A DNA stretch of 64,000 nucleotides from Paucibacter sp. TC2R-5 (GCF_025717605.1 NZ_JAJIRQ010000010.1:1-64000); one strand, 5' to 3'. Numbered from the stretch's first letter, positions 9,265 through 21,516 are shown. Made by a program: numbers and translations. The notes: a model not told the origin generated them from the letters alone.

Positions 9265-9314
9265 TTGCCGGAAAATGAATAAGCAAATACAAAAACTATC
9301 GTTTTCAGAATAAG
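9265..9314 (+). promoter_or_regulatory. Candidate promoter and CysB-type operator of the sulfate operon
   Basis: In the 171-nt lolC-sbp gap there is an A/T-rich patch. TTGCCG (9265-9270) and TACAAA (9288-9293) are 17 nt apart and could be a sigma-70 promoter, four of six matches each. The heptamer GAATAAG occurs at 9277-9283 and again at 9308-9314, 31 bp apart (about three helix turns); its complement contains TTATTC, which resembles the start of CysB half-sites known in enterics. The assignment is an inference from position and pattern. Confidence 0.3.
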
Positions 9315-9361
9315 AAAAGCTAGGCATGCTTGCGACCTTCGCACTTCTTGCATTTGCAACC

Positions 9362-10387
9362 ATGTCAAACACAACTCGCCGTCAATTTGTTCTGGTCACT
9401 GCCATCGCCGGCGCCACCGTCTTCAGCACGGCCGCCATGGCGCAAACGCCTGCCGACACCCTGCTCAACGTCTCCTACGACGTCAGCCGCGAGTTGTACA
9501 AAGAAATCAACCCGGCCTTCATTGCCCAATACAAGGCCAAAACCGGCAAGGTCTTGACGATCAACCAATCACATGGCGGCTCCAGCAAGCAGATCGGCTC
9601 GGTGATTGGCGGCTTGGAAGCCGATGTGGTGACGATGAACCAGGCCACCGATGTGGACGCGCTGGCCGAGAAGGGCCTGACGCCTGCCGATTGGCGCAAG
9701 CGTTTCCCCAACAATGCTGCGCCCTACACCTCCACGATTCTGTTCCTGGTGCGCAAGGGCAATCCCAAGGCCATCAAGGACTGGGCCGACCTGACCCGCG
9801 CCGGCGTGCAAGTCATCATCCCCAACCCAAAGGTCACCGGCAACGGCCGCTACAGCTATCTGGCCGCCTGGGGCGCGGTTATCGCCAAGGGCGGCACGGA
9901 AGCGCAGGCGCGCGAGCAAGTAACCAAGATCTTCGCCAATGTGCCGGTGCTGGACGGCGGCGGGCGCGGCGCCACCACCACCTTCACACAGCGCGGCATC
10001 GGCGATGTGCTCTTGACCTTTGAGTCAGAAGCCGAGCTGATCGAAAACGAATTCGGCAAGGGCCAGTTCGAAGTGGTCAACCCGAGCGTCTCGATCGAGG
10101 CCGAGGCGCCAGTGGCGATTGTCGACAAGGTTGCAGCCAAGAAAGGTACGACCACTACGGCTAAAGCCTATCTGGACTTCCTCTACACGCCCGAGGGCCA
10201 GGCCATCATCGCCAAGCACAACTTCCGCCCCCGTGACGCAGCCGTGTTCAAGCGCGAAGAGAAGCGCTTTGCGCCTATCAAGCTATTCAGCGTTGACCAG
10301 TTGCTGGGCGGCTGGCCTTTGGTCAGCAAGACTCATTTTGCGGACGGCGGCACCTACGACCAGATCGTTGCCGGCATCAAGCGCTGA
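9362..10387 (+). CDS. sbp: Sulfate-binding protein of the sulfate/thiosulfate ABC transporter
   Basis: Periplasmic receptor (341 aa) that captures sulfate and delivers it to CysTW. The N-terminus has a twin-arginine-like signal (TTRRQF, hydrophobic core, AMAQ cleavage region near 27), and the mature part carries family motifs: NVSYDVSRELYKE, the anion-binding loop SHGGSSKQ, and TNPKVTGNGRYSYLAAWG-like PNPKVTGNGRYSYL. The length is normal for Sbp/CysP. An ATG at 9326 in frame would add 12 residues before the signal; 9362 gives the better signal peptide. It heads a compact operon with cysT 7 nt downstream. Confidence 0.92.
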   Translation: MSNTTRRQFVLVTAIAGATVFSTAAMAQTPADTLLNVSYDVSRELYKEINPAFIAQYKAKTGKVLTINQSHGGSSKQIGSVIGGLEADVVTMNQATDVDALAEKGLTPADWRKRFPNNAAPYTSTILFLVRKGNPKAIKDWADLTRAGVQVIIPNPKVTGNGRYSYLAAWGAVIAKGGTEAQAREQVTKIFANVPVLDGGGRGATTTFTQRGIGDVLLTFESEAELIENEFGKGQFEVVNPSVSIEAEAPVAIVDKVAAKKGTTTTAKAYLDFLYTPEGQAIIAKHNFRPRDAAVFKREEKRFAPIKLFSVDQLLGGWPLVSKTHFADGGTYDQIVAGIKR

Positions 10388-10394
10388 TATTTAG

Positions 10395-11282
10395 ATGAGC
10401 ACTGCTGTAATTTCCGCCCACACCCAGGCCCAAGTGCAAGCACCAAAGCGCGCCAAGCGCAGGGTCCTGCCCGGCTTCGGCCCGACCATGGGCTTCACCT
10501 TGTTCTATCTATCGCTGATCGTCTTGATCCCACTGTCGGCGGTGTTCCTCAAATCGGCCGGTCACGGCTTCGAGGCCTTTTGGGCCGCCGCCACCTCGCC
10601 GCGCGTGGTCGCTTCGTACAAGCTCAGCTTTGGCCTGTCCTTGCTGGCCGCCAGCATCAATCTGGTGTTCGGGCTGATCCTGGCTTGGAGCCTGGTGCGC
10701 TATGAGTTCTTTGGCAAAAAGATTGTCGACGCCTTGATCGACCTTCCGTTTGCGCTGCCTACGGCCGTTGCCGGCATCGCGCTAACCGCGCTGTATGCGG
10801 GCAATGGCTGGCTGGGCCAAATGCTTGAACCTTGGGGCATCAAGGTCGCATTCACGCCGCTGGGCATCTTGGTCGCGCTGGTTTTCATCGGCCTGCCCTT
10901 TATCGTGCGCACGGTGCAGCCAGTGCTGGAGGATATGGAAACCGAGCTGGAAGAAGCCGCTGCATCTTTGGGCGCGCAGCGCTGGCAGACCTTCCGCCTG
11001 GTGATTCTGCCGACGCTGCTGCCGGCACTGCTGACCGGCTTTGCCTTGGCATTTGCGCGCGCCGTGGGCGAGTACGGCTCGGTGATCTTCATCGCCGGCA
11101 ACCTGCCCATGGTCAGCGAGATCACGCCGCTGATGATCATCTCCAAACTGGAGCAATACGACTATGTCGGCGCCACAGCCATCGCGGCCGTGATGCTGAT
11201 CTTTTCCTTTACCCTGCTCTTGCTGATCAACGGCTTGCAAGCCTGGAGCTCACGCCGTAACGGGCAAGAAGGACGCAAATAA
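10395..11282 (+). CDS. cysT: Sulfate ABC transporter permease CysT
   Basis: First of two inner-membrane permeases (295 aa) of the sulfate/thiosulfate importer. Six transmembrane segments can be placed from about residue 32 to 285 after an N-terminal cytoplasmic tail of about 30 residues. The EAA loop that contacts the ATPase is visible as [15 protein letters not shown] near 190. The stretch [15 protein letters not shown] is a CysT signature. The stop overlaps the ATG of cysW by one base (TAATG), a sign of coupled translation. Also known as cysU. Confidence 0.95.
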   Translation: MSTAVISAHTQAQVQAPKRAKRRVLPGFGPTMGFTLFYLSLIVLIPLSAVFLKSAGHGFEAFWAAATSPRVVASYKLSFGLSLLAASINLVFGLILAWSLVRYEFFGKKIVDALIDLPFALPTAVAGIALTALYAGNGWLGQMLEPWGIKVAFTPLGILVALVFIGLPFIVRTVQPVLEDMETELEEAAASLGAQRWQTFRLVILPTLLPALLTGFALAFARAVGEYGSVIFIAGNLPMVSEITPLMIISKLEQYDYVGATAIAAVMLIFSFTLLLLINGLQAWSSRRNGQEGRK

Positions 11283-12171
11283 TGGCCGGCATTGTTGTTT
11301 CAAGCTTGGGCGTGCCGCAGAAAACCGGCGGCCGCTACCAAGACAACCCCGCCACGCGCGAAGCGCCTTGGGTGCGCTACCTGCTTCTCACCTTGGGCCT
11401 GAGCTTTTTTGCGCTCTTTCTGGTGATGCCGCTGGTGGCAGTGTTCAGCGAGGCCTTGCGCAAGGGCTGGGATGTCTATTTGGCAGCCTTGGTCGAGGCC
11501 GACGCCGTCTCGGCGCTCAAGCTGACCCTGATCGCCGCGGCCATCGCCGTACCCTTGAATCTGGTGTTCGGCGTCAGCGCCGCCTGGGCGATTGCCAAGC
11601 ATGACTTTCGCGGCAAGCACCTCTTGATCACCTTCATCGACCTGCCCTTCTCGGTTTCGCCTGTCGTGGCGGGCCTGGTCTATGTGCTGCTGTTCGGCGC
11701 GCAAGGCTGGTTCGGACCCTGGCTGCAAGCGAATGACATCAAGATCATCTTCGCCGTGCCCGGTATTGTGCTGGCCACGATCTTTGTGACCTTTCCCTTT
11801 GTGGCGCGCGAGCTGATCCCGCTGATGCAGGCGCAGGGTCGTGACGAAGAAGAAGCCGCGACCGTGTTGGGTGCCACCGGCTGGCAGACCTTTTGGCGGG
11901 TCACGCTGCCGAATGTGAAGTGGGGCCTGCTGTACGGCGTGATCCTGTGCAATGCGCGCGCCATGGGTGAGTTCGGCGCCGTGTCGGTGGTGTCCGGCCA
12001 TATCCGTGGCCAGACCAACACCCTGCCCTTGCATGTCGAAATTCTCTACAACGAGTATCAGTTCGCCGCCGCCTTTGCGGTGGCCTCGATCCTGGCCTTG
12101 CTGGCCCTCGTTACCCTGATCCTGAAGCAATTCGTCGAATGGCGCGCCCATTCCACGGTCAAGGAAGCCCC

Positions 12172-12175
<4 letters not shown>
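11282..12175 (+). CDS. cysW: Sulfate ABC transporter permease CysW
   Basis: Second permease (297 aa) of the sulfate/thiosulfate importer, homologous to CysT. Six membrane segments, the EAA motif ([17 protein letters not shown] near 197) and the CysW-type sequence [17 protein letters not shown] are visible, as is [12 protein letters not shown], which differs from the CysT version and separates the two paralogues. It starts on the last base of cysT and its TGA overlaps the cysA ATG (ATGA), so the four transporter genes form one translationally linked operon. Confidence 0.95.
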
Positions 12176-13236
<1,061 letters not shown>

Positions 13237-13242
13237 GCCGAG

Positions 13243-14175
13243 ATGAATTTCCAGCAACTGCGCATCATCCGCGAGGCCGAGCTTCAAAAATTCAATCTGA
13301 CCGAAGTCGCCAACGCCTTGTTCACCTCGCAGTCCGGTGTCAGCAAGCACATCAAGGACTTGGAGGACGAACTCGGCGTCGAGCTGTTCGTGCGCCATGG
13401 CAAGCGCCTGCTGGGCTTGACCGAGCCGGGACGCGAGCTGGCCGTGATTGCCCGGCGCATGCTGCAAGACGCCGGCAATATCAAGCGTCTAGCCGATCAG
13501 TTCGCCGATGCTGAGCAGGGTCAGCTGACCATCGCCACGACCCACACGCAAGCGCGCTATGCGTTGCCGCTGGTGGTGGCGCGCTTCAAATCCGCTTACC
13601 CGCGCGTGCATCTGGTGCTGCTGCAGGCCAACCCGACCGAGATCGCCGAGCTGCTGCAGGCCGGTGAAGCCGATATCGGCATCGCCACCGAGGCGCTGGA
13701 CGGCCAATCGGGGCTCGTCAGTTTTCCCTTCTATGACTGGCATCATGCGGTCGTGGTGCCCGAGGGTCATATCTTGCTGACGGTAGCGCCCTTGAGCTTG
13801 GAAGCGCTCGCCGAGCATCCCTTGATCACCTACCACGAAGGTTACACGGGGCGTGCTCGTATCGACGCCGCTTTTGCCCAAGCGGGCCTGGCGCCCGACA
13901 TCGTGCTGTCGGCACTGGACGCCGATGTGATCAAGACCTATGTCGGTGTCGGCCTGGGCGTGGGCATCGTCGCCGCGATGGCGTTTGAGCCGCTGCGCGA
14001 CCCGGGCCTGCACCGCCTCGATGCCGGCCATCTCTTCCCCACCAACACCACCCGCATCGCGCTGAAAAAAGGCCAGTACCTGCGCGGTTTCGCTTACCGT
14101 TTCTTGCAGGAATGTGCGCCGGCCTTGACCGAGCAGCGAGTGCGCGACGCGCTGGCTGATGATGCAAAGAGCTGA
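13243..14175 (+). CDS. CysB-family LysR-type transcriptional regulator
   Basis: DNA-binding activator (310 aa) of sulfur assimilation genes. The N-terminal helix-turn-helix is about 4-62 (NLTEVANALFTSQSGVSKHIKDLE), and the effector domain (about 90-300) has the CysB-type sulfate/acetylserine-binding pattern, TTHTQARYALP near 100 and YHEGYTGRARID near 200. The CysB/Cbl subfamily differs from other LysR proteins in exactly these segments. Being the last gene of the sbp-cysTWA operon, it is expected to control sulfate uptake and its own expression. CysB or Cbl/SsuB-type paralogue cannot be distinguished from sequence alone. Confidence 0.9.
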   Translation: MNFQQLRIIREAELQKFNLTEVANALFTSQSGVSKHIKDLEDELGVELFVRHGKRLLGLTEPGRELAVIARRMLQDAGNIKRLADQFADAEQGQLTIATTHTQARYALPLVVARFKSAYPRVHLVLLQANPTEIAELLQAGEADIGIATEALDGQSGLVSFPFYDWHHAVVVPEGHILLTVAPLSLEALAEHPLITYHEGYTGRARIDAAFAQAGLAPDIVLSALDADVIKTYVGVGLGVGIVAAMAFEPLRDPGLHRLDAGHLFPTNTTRIALKKGQYLRGFAYRFLQECAPALTEQRVRDALADDAKS

Positions 14176-14194
14176 GCGAGACGACGGCCCTGCT

Positions 14195-14220
14195 TGAGCC
14201 TTGCCCGCGCTGAAGGCTCA
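14195..14220. terminator. Hairpin between converging genes
   Basis: TGAGCCTT (14195-14202) pairs perfectly with AAGGCTCA (14213-14220) across a 10-nt loop. It lies between the end of the CysB-type gene and the end of the erythromycin-esterase-like gene, so it may end transcription from both sides. There is no T-run next to it, so the claim is modest. Confidence 0.35.
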
Positions 14221-14229
14221 GGCCATCTC

Positions 14230-15549
14230 TCAACGGGTCATTCGCGCCGGGCTGACCTGGGGCAAATAGAACAAAACATCCCAGTTGCGCCCCAGTTGTC
14301 CCTGCGGCAGCGTTTGGTAGTCGATGCTCCATTGCGGCACAACAAGTGGTCCTTGCGTGGCCGGCAAGACCATCAGGCTGCTTTTTCCTGCCATGGCCAC
14401 CAAGTCGGACTCCAAGCTAACGGGCAACACTGCCGGTAGCTTCAATGGTCGCAGATCGCCAAAATCAAGCACCGCACCGGTGCCCGCTGTGAACTGCACC
14501 ACTTTGTAAGCCGCACCCCAGTGCCTGGACATCACCTCTCCTGCGTGCAACTGCGCCGGACTGCGTTGAAACCCCTTGGCCACATGAATGGTGTGCGCCC
14601 AAATCACCGCCTTCTTGCCCGGATATAGGCGCTCCATCAACCAGATGGCGTTATCACCCATCTGGTTGTCGCGCTGGTAGTCCCGCCCTTCACTCCAGAC
14701 GCTGCTGGCCTGAGCTTGCAGGCTTTTGACTACTTGGCACCACCACTCGGCCGAATCCATCCCGGCTTGTGCTCGGGCCGGCCCGCACAAATTTGCACGC
14801 AAGGCCAGGGCCTGCCGCTCGAAAGCAAGCCGCGCCGTCGGCTCGGGGCTTTGACGCTGCATAGCCAACAAGGCCGGCAGCGGCCCGGCGAAGTCCGACC
14901 AGGCCTGACCCTCGGCCAGGTCGGAGCCACGTTGATGCAAAAAGGCCCGCAGGCGCGGCAGCATCTCGGCTTGGCTGAGCCCGCCGCTGTGCTGGCTGTC
15001 TATGCCGGCCAAGCGAAGGGGTGCAGCCTCGCTCTGCTGCGCGTCCACATAGCGCAGCATCTCGCGGCCCTCGGCCGAATTGGCGTACATAAAGAACACA
15101 TTGCCGGGCGCCATCGCGTCAAGCTTTTCACCGGCGGCCATACGCTGGGTCAGGCGGGCAATGTCGTAAAAGCCACTCTCCAGCAGCAAGACCTCGAAGC
15201 CGAGCTTCTCGTGCAGGAACTTCAGCAGCCGAAGTTTGAGTCGGAACTCTTCGCTGGCGCCATGGGTTTGCTCGCCCAGCGCAACGATACGGGCCTGGCC
15301 GATAGCCTCGGCAAAAGGTGCCAGGTCGCGGTAGTCGTCCGCCTCTGTGCTTGCTTCCGATGGCCCTGCGACCAAGGTCCAGGTTTTGAGCCCGGCAAGG
15401 CCCGGTGCCGGCGATGCGTCATTGGGCATGGCCGCTGCGCTCGTGCCAGCCGCTGCCAAGGAAATCGCCAAGGCAAAGGCCGCGAAACGACAAGCCAAGC
15501 GCCTGCGACCACCGTCAGCGCGAAGCCCGATTCCACCCGTCATTGCCAT
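14230..15549 (-). CDS. Erythromycin esterase-like protein, exported
   Basis: Protein of 439 aa with the EreA/EreB-like fold. After an N-terminal signal sequence (basic stretch about 10-20, hydrophobic core about 22-38, AAA-type cleavage site), the family hallmark GEQTHGASE is at about 92-100 and the second catalytic-type His motif WAHTIH at about 317-322. Known resistance enzymes open the macrolide lactone, but most chromosomal members have unknown substrates, and an export signal is unlike classic cytoplasmic Ere enzymes. The start at 15549 is chosen because it gives the signal peptide directly; the frame is open to 15621, but that overlaps the terminator of the neighbouring gene. Single gene, converging with the CysB-type gene. 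Confidence 0.82.
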   Translation of the reverse strand: MAMTGGIGLRADGGRRRLACRFAAFALAISLAAAGTSAAAMPNDASPAPGLAGLKTWTLVAGPSEASTEADDYRDLAPFAEAIGQARIVALGEQTHGASEEFRLKLRLLKFLHEKLGFEVLLLESGFYDIARLTQRMAAGEKLDAMAPGNVFFMYANSAEGREMLRYVDAQQSEAAPLRLAGIDSQHSGGLSQAEMLPRLRAFLHQRGSDLAEGQAWSDFAGPLPALLAMQRQSPEPTARLAFERQALALRANLCGPARAQAGMDSAEWWCQVVKSLQAQASSVWSEGRDYQRDNQMGDNAIWLMERLYPGKKAVIWAHTIHVAKGFQRSPAQLHAGEVMSRHWGAAYKVVQFTAGTGAVLDFGDLRPLKLPAVLPVSLESDLVAMAGKSSLMVLPATQGPLVVPQWSIDYQTLPQGQLGRNWDVLFYLPQVSPARMTR

Positions 15550-15608
15550 CACCCCATATAAACACCAGTGCAATACCAGTTTAGATGAGGAAAAGGCAGC
15601 CCAAACGA

Positions 15609-15638
15609 AAGAAGGAGGCACCGAGGTGCCTCCTTCTT
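15609..15638 (-). terminator. Rho-independent terminator of the PEP-CTERM gene
   Basis: A perfect 14-bp stem (15609-15622 with 15625-15638) around a tiny loop, rich in G/C at the centre. On the minus strand it is followed by a T-rich stretch (TTTCGTTT). It lies 25 nt after the stop of the PEP-CTERM gene and upstream of the esterase-like gene, insulating the two. Confidence 0.85.
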
Positions 15639-15663
15639 GCCAGTCAGGGTCGGATCAGAATGA

Positions 15664-16164
15664 TCAGACCGACTTGCGGCGACGTGCGACGAAGCCAACT
15701 GCACCCAAACCAGCCAACAGCAGGGCGTAGGTTGTTGGTTCAGGAACCGCTGTGACCGACAATTCGCCAGCAAAACCCGCCTTGTTGTAAGCCGTGCCTA
15801 CAGTGTGGATTTGGTAAGTCACGTTTGAGTTCAGTGCAACCGAATTCAAAACCCACTGCTCGCTTTCGTCGGTGCCCTTGTTTTGGTAGGCCGCCACGAT
15901 GTTGCTACCGTCGGTCAGGTACACGCTGGTGAAGTCAACATCCTTGATGCCGTTGATTTGGCTGGTAACGCTGGACGACACGTTGGAGTTTTGATCCAAC
16001 TGGAAAGTCCAAAAAAGGTCGAACCCGCCAGTCAAATTGCCCTTGGCAAAAGTGGCGAACTCTGGGCCGTCAAATGTAACGGAGCCCAAATTCACTGAAG
16101 CAGCCGAAGCAGCAAACGACGAAGCGATCAGAGCGGCGGCGATAACAGAAGACTTGAAGTTCAT
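15664..16164 (-). CDS. PEP-CTERM sorting domain protein (FxDxF-like)
   Basis: Secreted protein of 166 aa. It has a signal peptide (about 1-22, cleaved near ASA), a middle domain of about 110 residues rich in Asn, Ser and Thr, and a textbook C-terminal sorting signal: VPEPTTYALLLAGLGAVG, then the basic end ARRRKSV. Such tails are recognised by exosortase, which processes exported proteins in polysaccharide-making bacteria. Near the N-terminus of the mature part, FDLFWTF resembles the FxDxF-type motif of one PEP-CTERM subgroup. The start at 16164 gives the clean signal peptide; the ATG at 16182 adds six residues. The gene stands alone with a strong terminator. No exosortase gene is in the window. 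Function beyond surface display or export is unknown. Confidence 0.88.
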   Translation of the reverse strand: MNFKSSVIAAALIASSFAASAASVNLGSVTFDGPEFATFAKGNLTGGFDLFWTFQLDQNSNVSSSVTSQINGIKDVDFTSVYLTDGSNIVAAYQNKGTDESEQWVLNSVALNSNVTYQIHTVGTAYNKAGFAGELSVTAVPEPTTYALLLAGLGAVGFVARRRKSV

Positions 16165-16385
16165 GGTGTTCCCTAATTTCAATGAAGTGCTTGGAGAGTC
16201 AATCCACCGAAGTCACTTCTCGATGGCATGGGTTGAACTGTAGGGAAGCTCGGTCATTTGGACACTCCCCGGACTCGGGGGGAGCGCCGTGCATAGTTCA
16301 CGGAAAAACAAGCAGTACCAGCCAAAACCAGAGTTTTTTGAAAAAACCCAACCGAGGAGTCCAGTCCAAGACCAACAAAAGCGGA
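16165..16385. other. Intergenic region between polA and the PEP-CTERM gene
   Basis: This 221-nt spacer carries no gene I can support. It holds a G/C-rich inverted repeat, CTCCCC (16265-16270) with GGGGAG (16279-16284), and the near-palindrome of T and A runs at 16333-16347. The promoter of the PEP-CTERM gene must lie here, but I see no convincing -35/-10 pair. Confidence 0.4.
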
Positions 16386-19139
<2,754 letters not shown>

Positions 19140-19196
19140 GGCCGGCATTGTCGTGCAGCAATCAGCGCCGCCAGCCCCTGCACATAGAATAGACGC

Positions 19197-19535
19197 ATGT
19201 CACGCACCCTCCTCACCCCTCTCCTGGCCCTGTCGTTGGCGGCTTTCGTCAGCCCGGCAGCCTTTGCGGCCGACAAGGCCGAGGCCACGGCGCCAGCAAG
19301 CGCCCAGCCCGTGGCCGACGCCAAGGTGGTCGAGACAGTGATCGAGGACGACAACACCCGCATCGAAGAGTTGCGCGTGCGCGGCCAGACCCAAAAGGTC
19401 ACGGTCCAGCCCAAGAACAGCAAATTACCCAGCTACGAAATCATCATGGGCGACGCCAGTCGTGACCTCTCGCCCGGCGCCGGCACCACGCGCGCTGCAG
19501 CCGGGCGGCGCGTGTGGAGCGTGCTGAGTTTCTGA
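19197..19535 (+). CDS. DUF2782 family exported small protein
   Basis: Small protein of 112 aa with a signal peptide (about 1-24, cleaved near AFAAD). The remainder matches the DUF2782 pattern: a TRIEELRVRGQTQKVTVQP segment with alternating charged and hydrophobic residues, then YEIIMG and a basic C-terminus ending RRVWSVLSF. In related betaproteobacteria this gene regularly sits between polA and thrB, as here, so the identification also rests on context. Probable periplasmic location; the function is not known. It is followed by thrB after 51 nt. Confidence 0.8.
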   Translation: MSRTLLTPLLALSLAAFVSPAAFAADKAEATAPASAQPVADAKVVETVIEDDNTRIEELRVRGQTQKVTVQPKNSKLPSYEIIMGDASRDLSPGAGTTRAAAGRRVWSVLSF

Positions 19536-19586
19536 TCCCGTCGGTGGCCTTTTGGCCCGCCGTCTTGCTGCCTCTTAAGCGTTGAT

Positions 19587-20561
19587 ATGGCCGTATTCAC
19601 CGAAGTCACCCTGGGCGAGGCGCAAGCCCTCGCCGCTCGCCTGAATCTGGGTTCAGTGCAAAACCTGCGCGGCATCACGGCCGGCATCGAGAACACCAAC
19701 TACTTTTTAAGCACCGACGCTGGCGAGTTCGTCTTGACCGTCTTCGAGCGCCTGAGTTTCGAGCAACTGCCGTTTTATCTGCATCTGATGAAACATCTGG
19801 CCCAGCGCGGACTGGCCGTGCCGGACCCGCAGGCCGATGAGGAGGGGCAGATTCTGTTCGAATTGCAGGGCAAACCAGCCGCCGTCGTCAACAAGCTGCG
19901 CGGCGGCCATCAGCTGGCTCCCGACATCTTCCATTGCGAGCAGGTCGGCGCCGAGCTGGCGCGCATGCATCTGGCGGCGCAGGATTTCCCTCAGCATCAA
20001 GAAAATCTGCGGGCTTTAAGTTGGTGGAGCGAGACGGTGCCGGTGGTGCTGCCGTTTTTAAGCCCGACGCAGGCCGAGCTGCTCAGCGCCGAGCTGGCGT
20101 TTCAGCAGAACTTGGCCGCCTCGGCCAGCTTTGCCGAGCTGCCACGCGGGCCCATTCACGCCGATTTGTTCAGAGATAACGTCATGTTCGAAGGCCTGCC
20201 CGGCCGCGAGCGCCTGAGCGGCTGTTTTGATTTCTATTTCGCCGGCGTCGACAGCTGGTTGTTTGACCTCGCCATCTGTCTGAACGACTGGTGCATCGAC
20301 CATGCCAACGGCCGACTCGACGAAGCCCGCGCCGAGGCCTTTGTGCGCGCCTATGAGTCGGTGCGGCCTATGAGCGGCGTTGAACACCGCTTGCTGCCGG
20401 CAATGCTGCGCGCCGCCGCCCTGCGCTTTTGGCTCTCGCGCCTGTGGGACGTTTATCTGCCGCGTGACGCCGCCCTGCTCAAGCCCCATGACCCCGGGCA
20501 TTTTGAGCGCGTGCTGCGTGAGCGCATTGCGCGCCCTTGGCATGCATTAACTTCTTTGTGA
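19587..20561 (+). CDS. thrB: Homoserine kinase (ThrB type II, aminoglycoside phosphotransferase fold)
   Basis: Phosphorylates homoserine to O-phosphohomoserine in threonine synthesis (324 aa). It belongs to the protein-kinase-like type rather than the GHMP type of enterics: GIENTNYFL near 33-41 forms the ATP loop, and the catalytic motif HADLFRDN is at 191-198 with the metal-binding CFDFYFAGVDSWLFDLA downstream at about 213-228. Length and motifs agree with betaproteobacterial ThrB. It lies between the DUF2782 gene and a membrane-protein gene in the same direction, probably one operon. Confidence 0.95.
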   Translation: MAVFTEVTLGEAQALAARLNLGSVQNLRGITAGIENTNYFLSTDAGEFVLTVFERLSFEQLPFYLHLMKHLAQRGLAVPDPQADEEGQILFELQGKPAAVVNKLRGGHQLAPDIFHCEQVGAELARMHLAAQDFPQHQENLRALSWWSETVPVVLPFLSPTQAELLSAELAFQQNLAASASFAELPRGPIHADLFRDNVMFEGLPGRERLSGCFDFYFAGVDSWLFDLAICLNDWCIDHANGRLDEARAEAFVRAYESVRPMSGVEHRLLPAMLRAAALRFWLSRLWDVYLPRDAALLKPHDPGHFERVLRERIARPWHALTSL

Positions 20562-20589
20562 GCACCCCGATTTGAACTCCTCCTCGCCC

Positions 20590-21405
20590 ATGCTGCTGCA
20601 TCTGCAAACCGTGCCTGCCCGCAATGGGCTGCTGTGGATCCGCCACGGCTTGAAGGTCTTCAGGCGCAAGCCGCTGGCGATGGCGGGCTTGCTGTCCGTT
20701 TTCCTCTTCATCGCTTTTGCGCTATTGCTGCTGCCGGGCGTGGGCATCATGCTCTTGCTGATGGCGATGCCCATCCTGTCGCTGGGCTTTATGCTGGCCA
20801 CCCATCTGGTTTTGCAAGACCAACTCCCGACCGCAGCCGTCTTCGCAGCACCGCTGAAACTAACGCCGCAGCGGCGCAATAGCCAGTTGCTACTGGGTGC
20901 CTGCTACGCCCTGGCCACCATCGCCATCGGCCTGCTGTCCGAGTGGATAGACGGTGGCAGCTTCGAGGCCTTGCAACGCTTGGTGCTTGAGAACGCTTCA
21001 GCCGACAAGGTGGCAGCTGCCGCTGCCGACCCGCGCCTGTTCTGGGGAGCCGTCACGCGCCTGAGCTTGGCCGCCTTGCTGTCGGTGCCCTTCTGGCATG
21101 CACCAGCGCTGATTCACTGGGGCGGCCAAGGTGTGCTGCAAGCGCTGTTCTCCAGCACGCTAGGGATTTGGCGCAACCGCGCCGCCTTTGCCTATAACGG
21201 CCTGCTCTGGGCCGCTTTGGTGATAGGGGTGGGCGTTGCCGCCAGCCTGCTCTCAGCGCTGTTGGGTCTGGGGCAGATGCTGCCCTTGTTGGTGATGCCG
21301 CTGGGCCTGTTGATGACCACGGTCTTCTACGCCTCGCTCTACTTCACCTTCATCGATTGCTTTATGTTCGGCGCGCCCAAGGACATCCTGACGGAAAAAA
21401 ACTGA
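20590..21405 (+). CDS. BPSS1780-type integral membrane protein
   Basis: Hydrophobic protein of 271 aa with about six membrane segments (about 30-50, 52-72, 98-115, 155-175, 198-222, 228-255). The N-terminus (LQTVPARNGLLWIRHGLKVFRRKPLAM) matches the start of the BPSS1780 family, which begins with a short amphipathic lead followed by a conserved W-x-x-x-G pattern. The ATG at 20590 is preferred; a TTG at 20572 would add six residues. No enzyme motif is visible and the function is unknown. It follows thrB by 28 nt and its stop codon lies within the terminator stem. Confidence 0.8.
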   Translation: MLLHLQTVPARNGLLWIRHGLKVFRRKPLAMAGLLSVFLFIAFALLLLPGVGIMLLLMAMPILSLGFMLATHLVLQDQLPTAAVFAAPLKLTPQRRNSQLLLGACYALATIAIGLLSEWIDGGSFEALQRLVLENASADKVAAAAADPRLFWGAVTRLSLAALLSVPFWHAPALIHWGGQGVLQALFSSTLGIWRNRAAFAYNGLLWAALVIGVGVAASLLSALLGLGQMLPLLVMPLGLLMTTVFYASLYFTFIDCFMFGAPKDILTEKN

Positions 21406-21423
21406 GGCACTTGCCTCAGTTTT
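21398..21423. terminator. Bidirectional rho-independent terminator
   Basis: AAAACTGAGGCA (21398-21409) pairs with TGCCTCAGTTTT (21412-21423), a perfect 12-bp stem flanked by A-run on one side and T-run on the other, so it can work in both directions. The TGA stop of the membrane-protein gene lies inside the left arm. It ends the thrB transcript and may also serve prc coming from the other side. Confidence 0.85.
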
Positions 21424-21432
21424 GTCTGCCGC

Positions 21433-21516
21433 TTGGCTCACTGCGCGCGGCTCACTGCGCGCGGCTCACTGCGCTTGGCTCACTGCGCTTGGCTCCCTGC
21501 GTTTGGCTCACTGAGC
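21433..21516. repeat. Six-copy 14-bp tandem repeat at the prc 3' end
   Basis: The unit TTGGCTCACTGCGC and close variants (GCGGCTCACTGCGC, TTGGCTCCCTGCGT) occur six times without gaps: 21433, 21447, 21461, 21475, 21489 and 21503. The last unit covers the stop codon and final codons of prc on the minus strand (21508-21510 is the stop), so the array looks like expansion of the end of that gene. It lies next to the terminator at 21398-21423. Confidence 0.9.

Noticed and set aside
21433-21516. CRISPR-like array
   Set aside because: Units are 14 bp and directly joined without spacers, and match the end of prc, so it is a simple tandem repeat.
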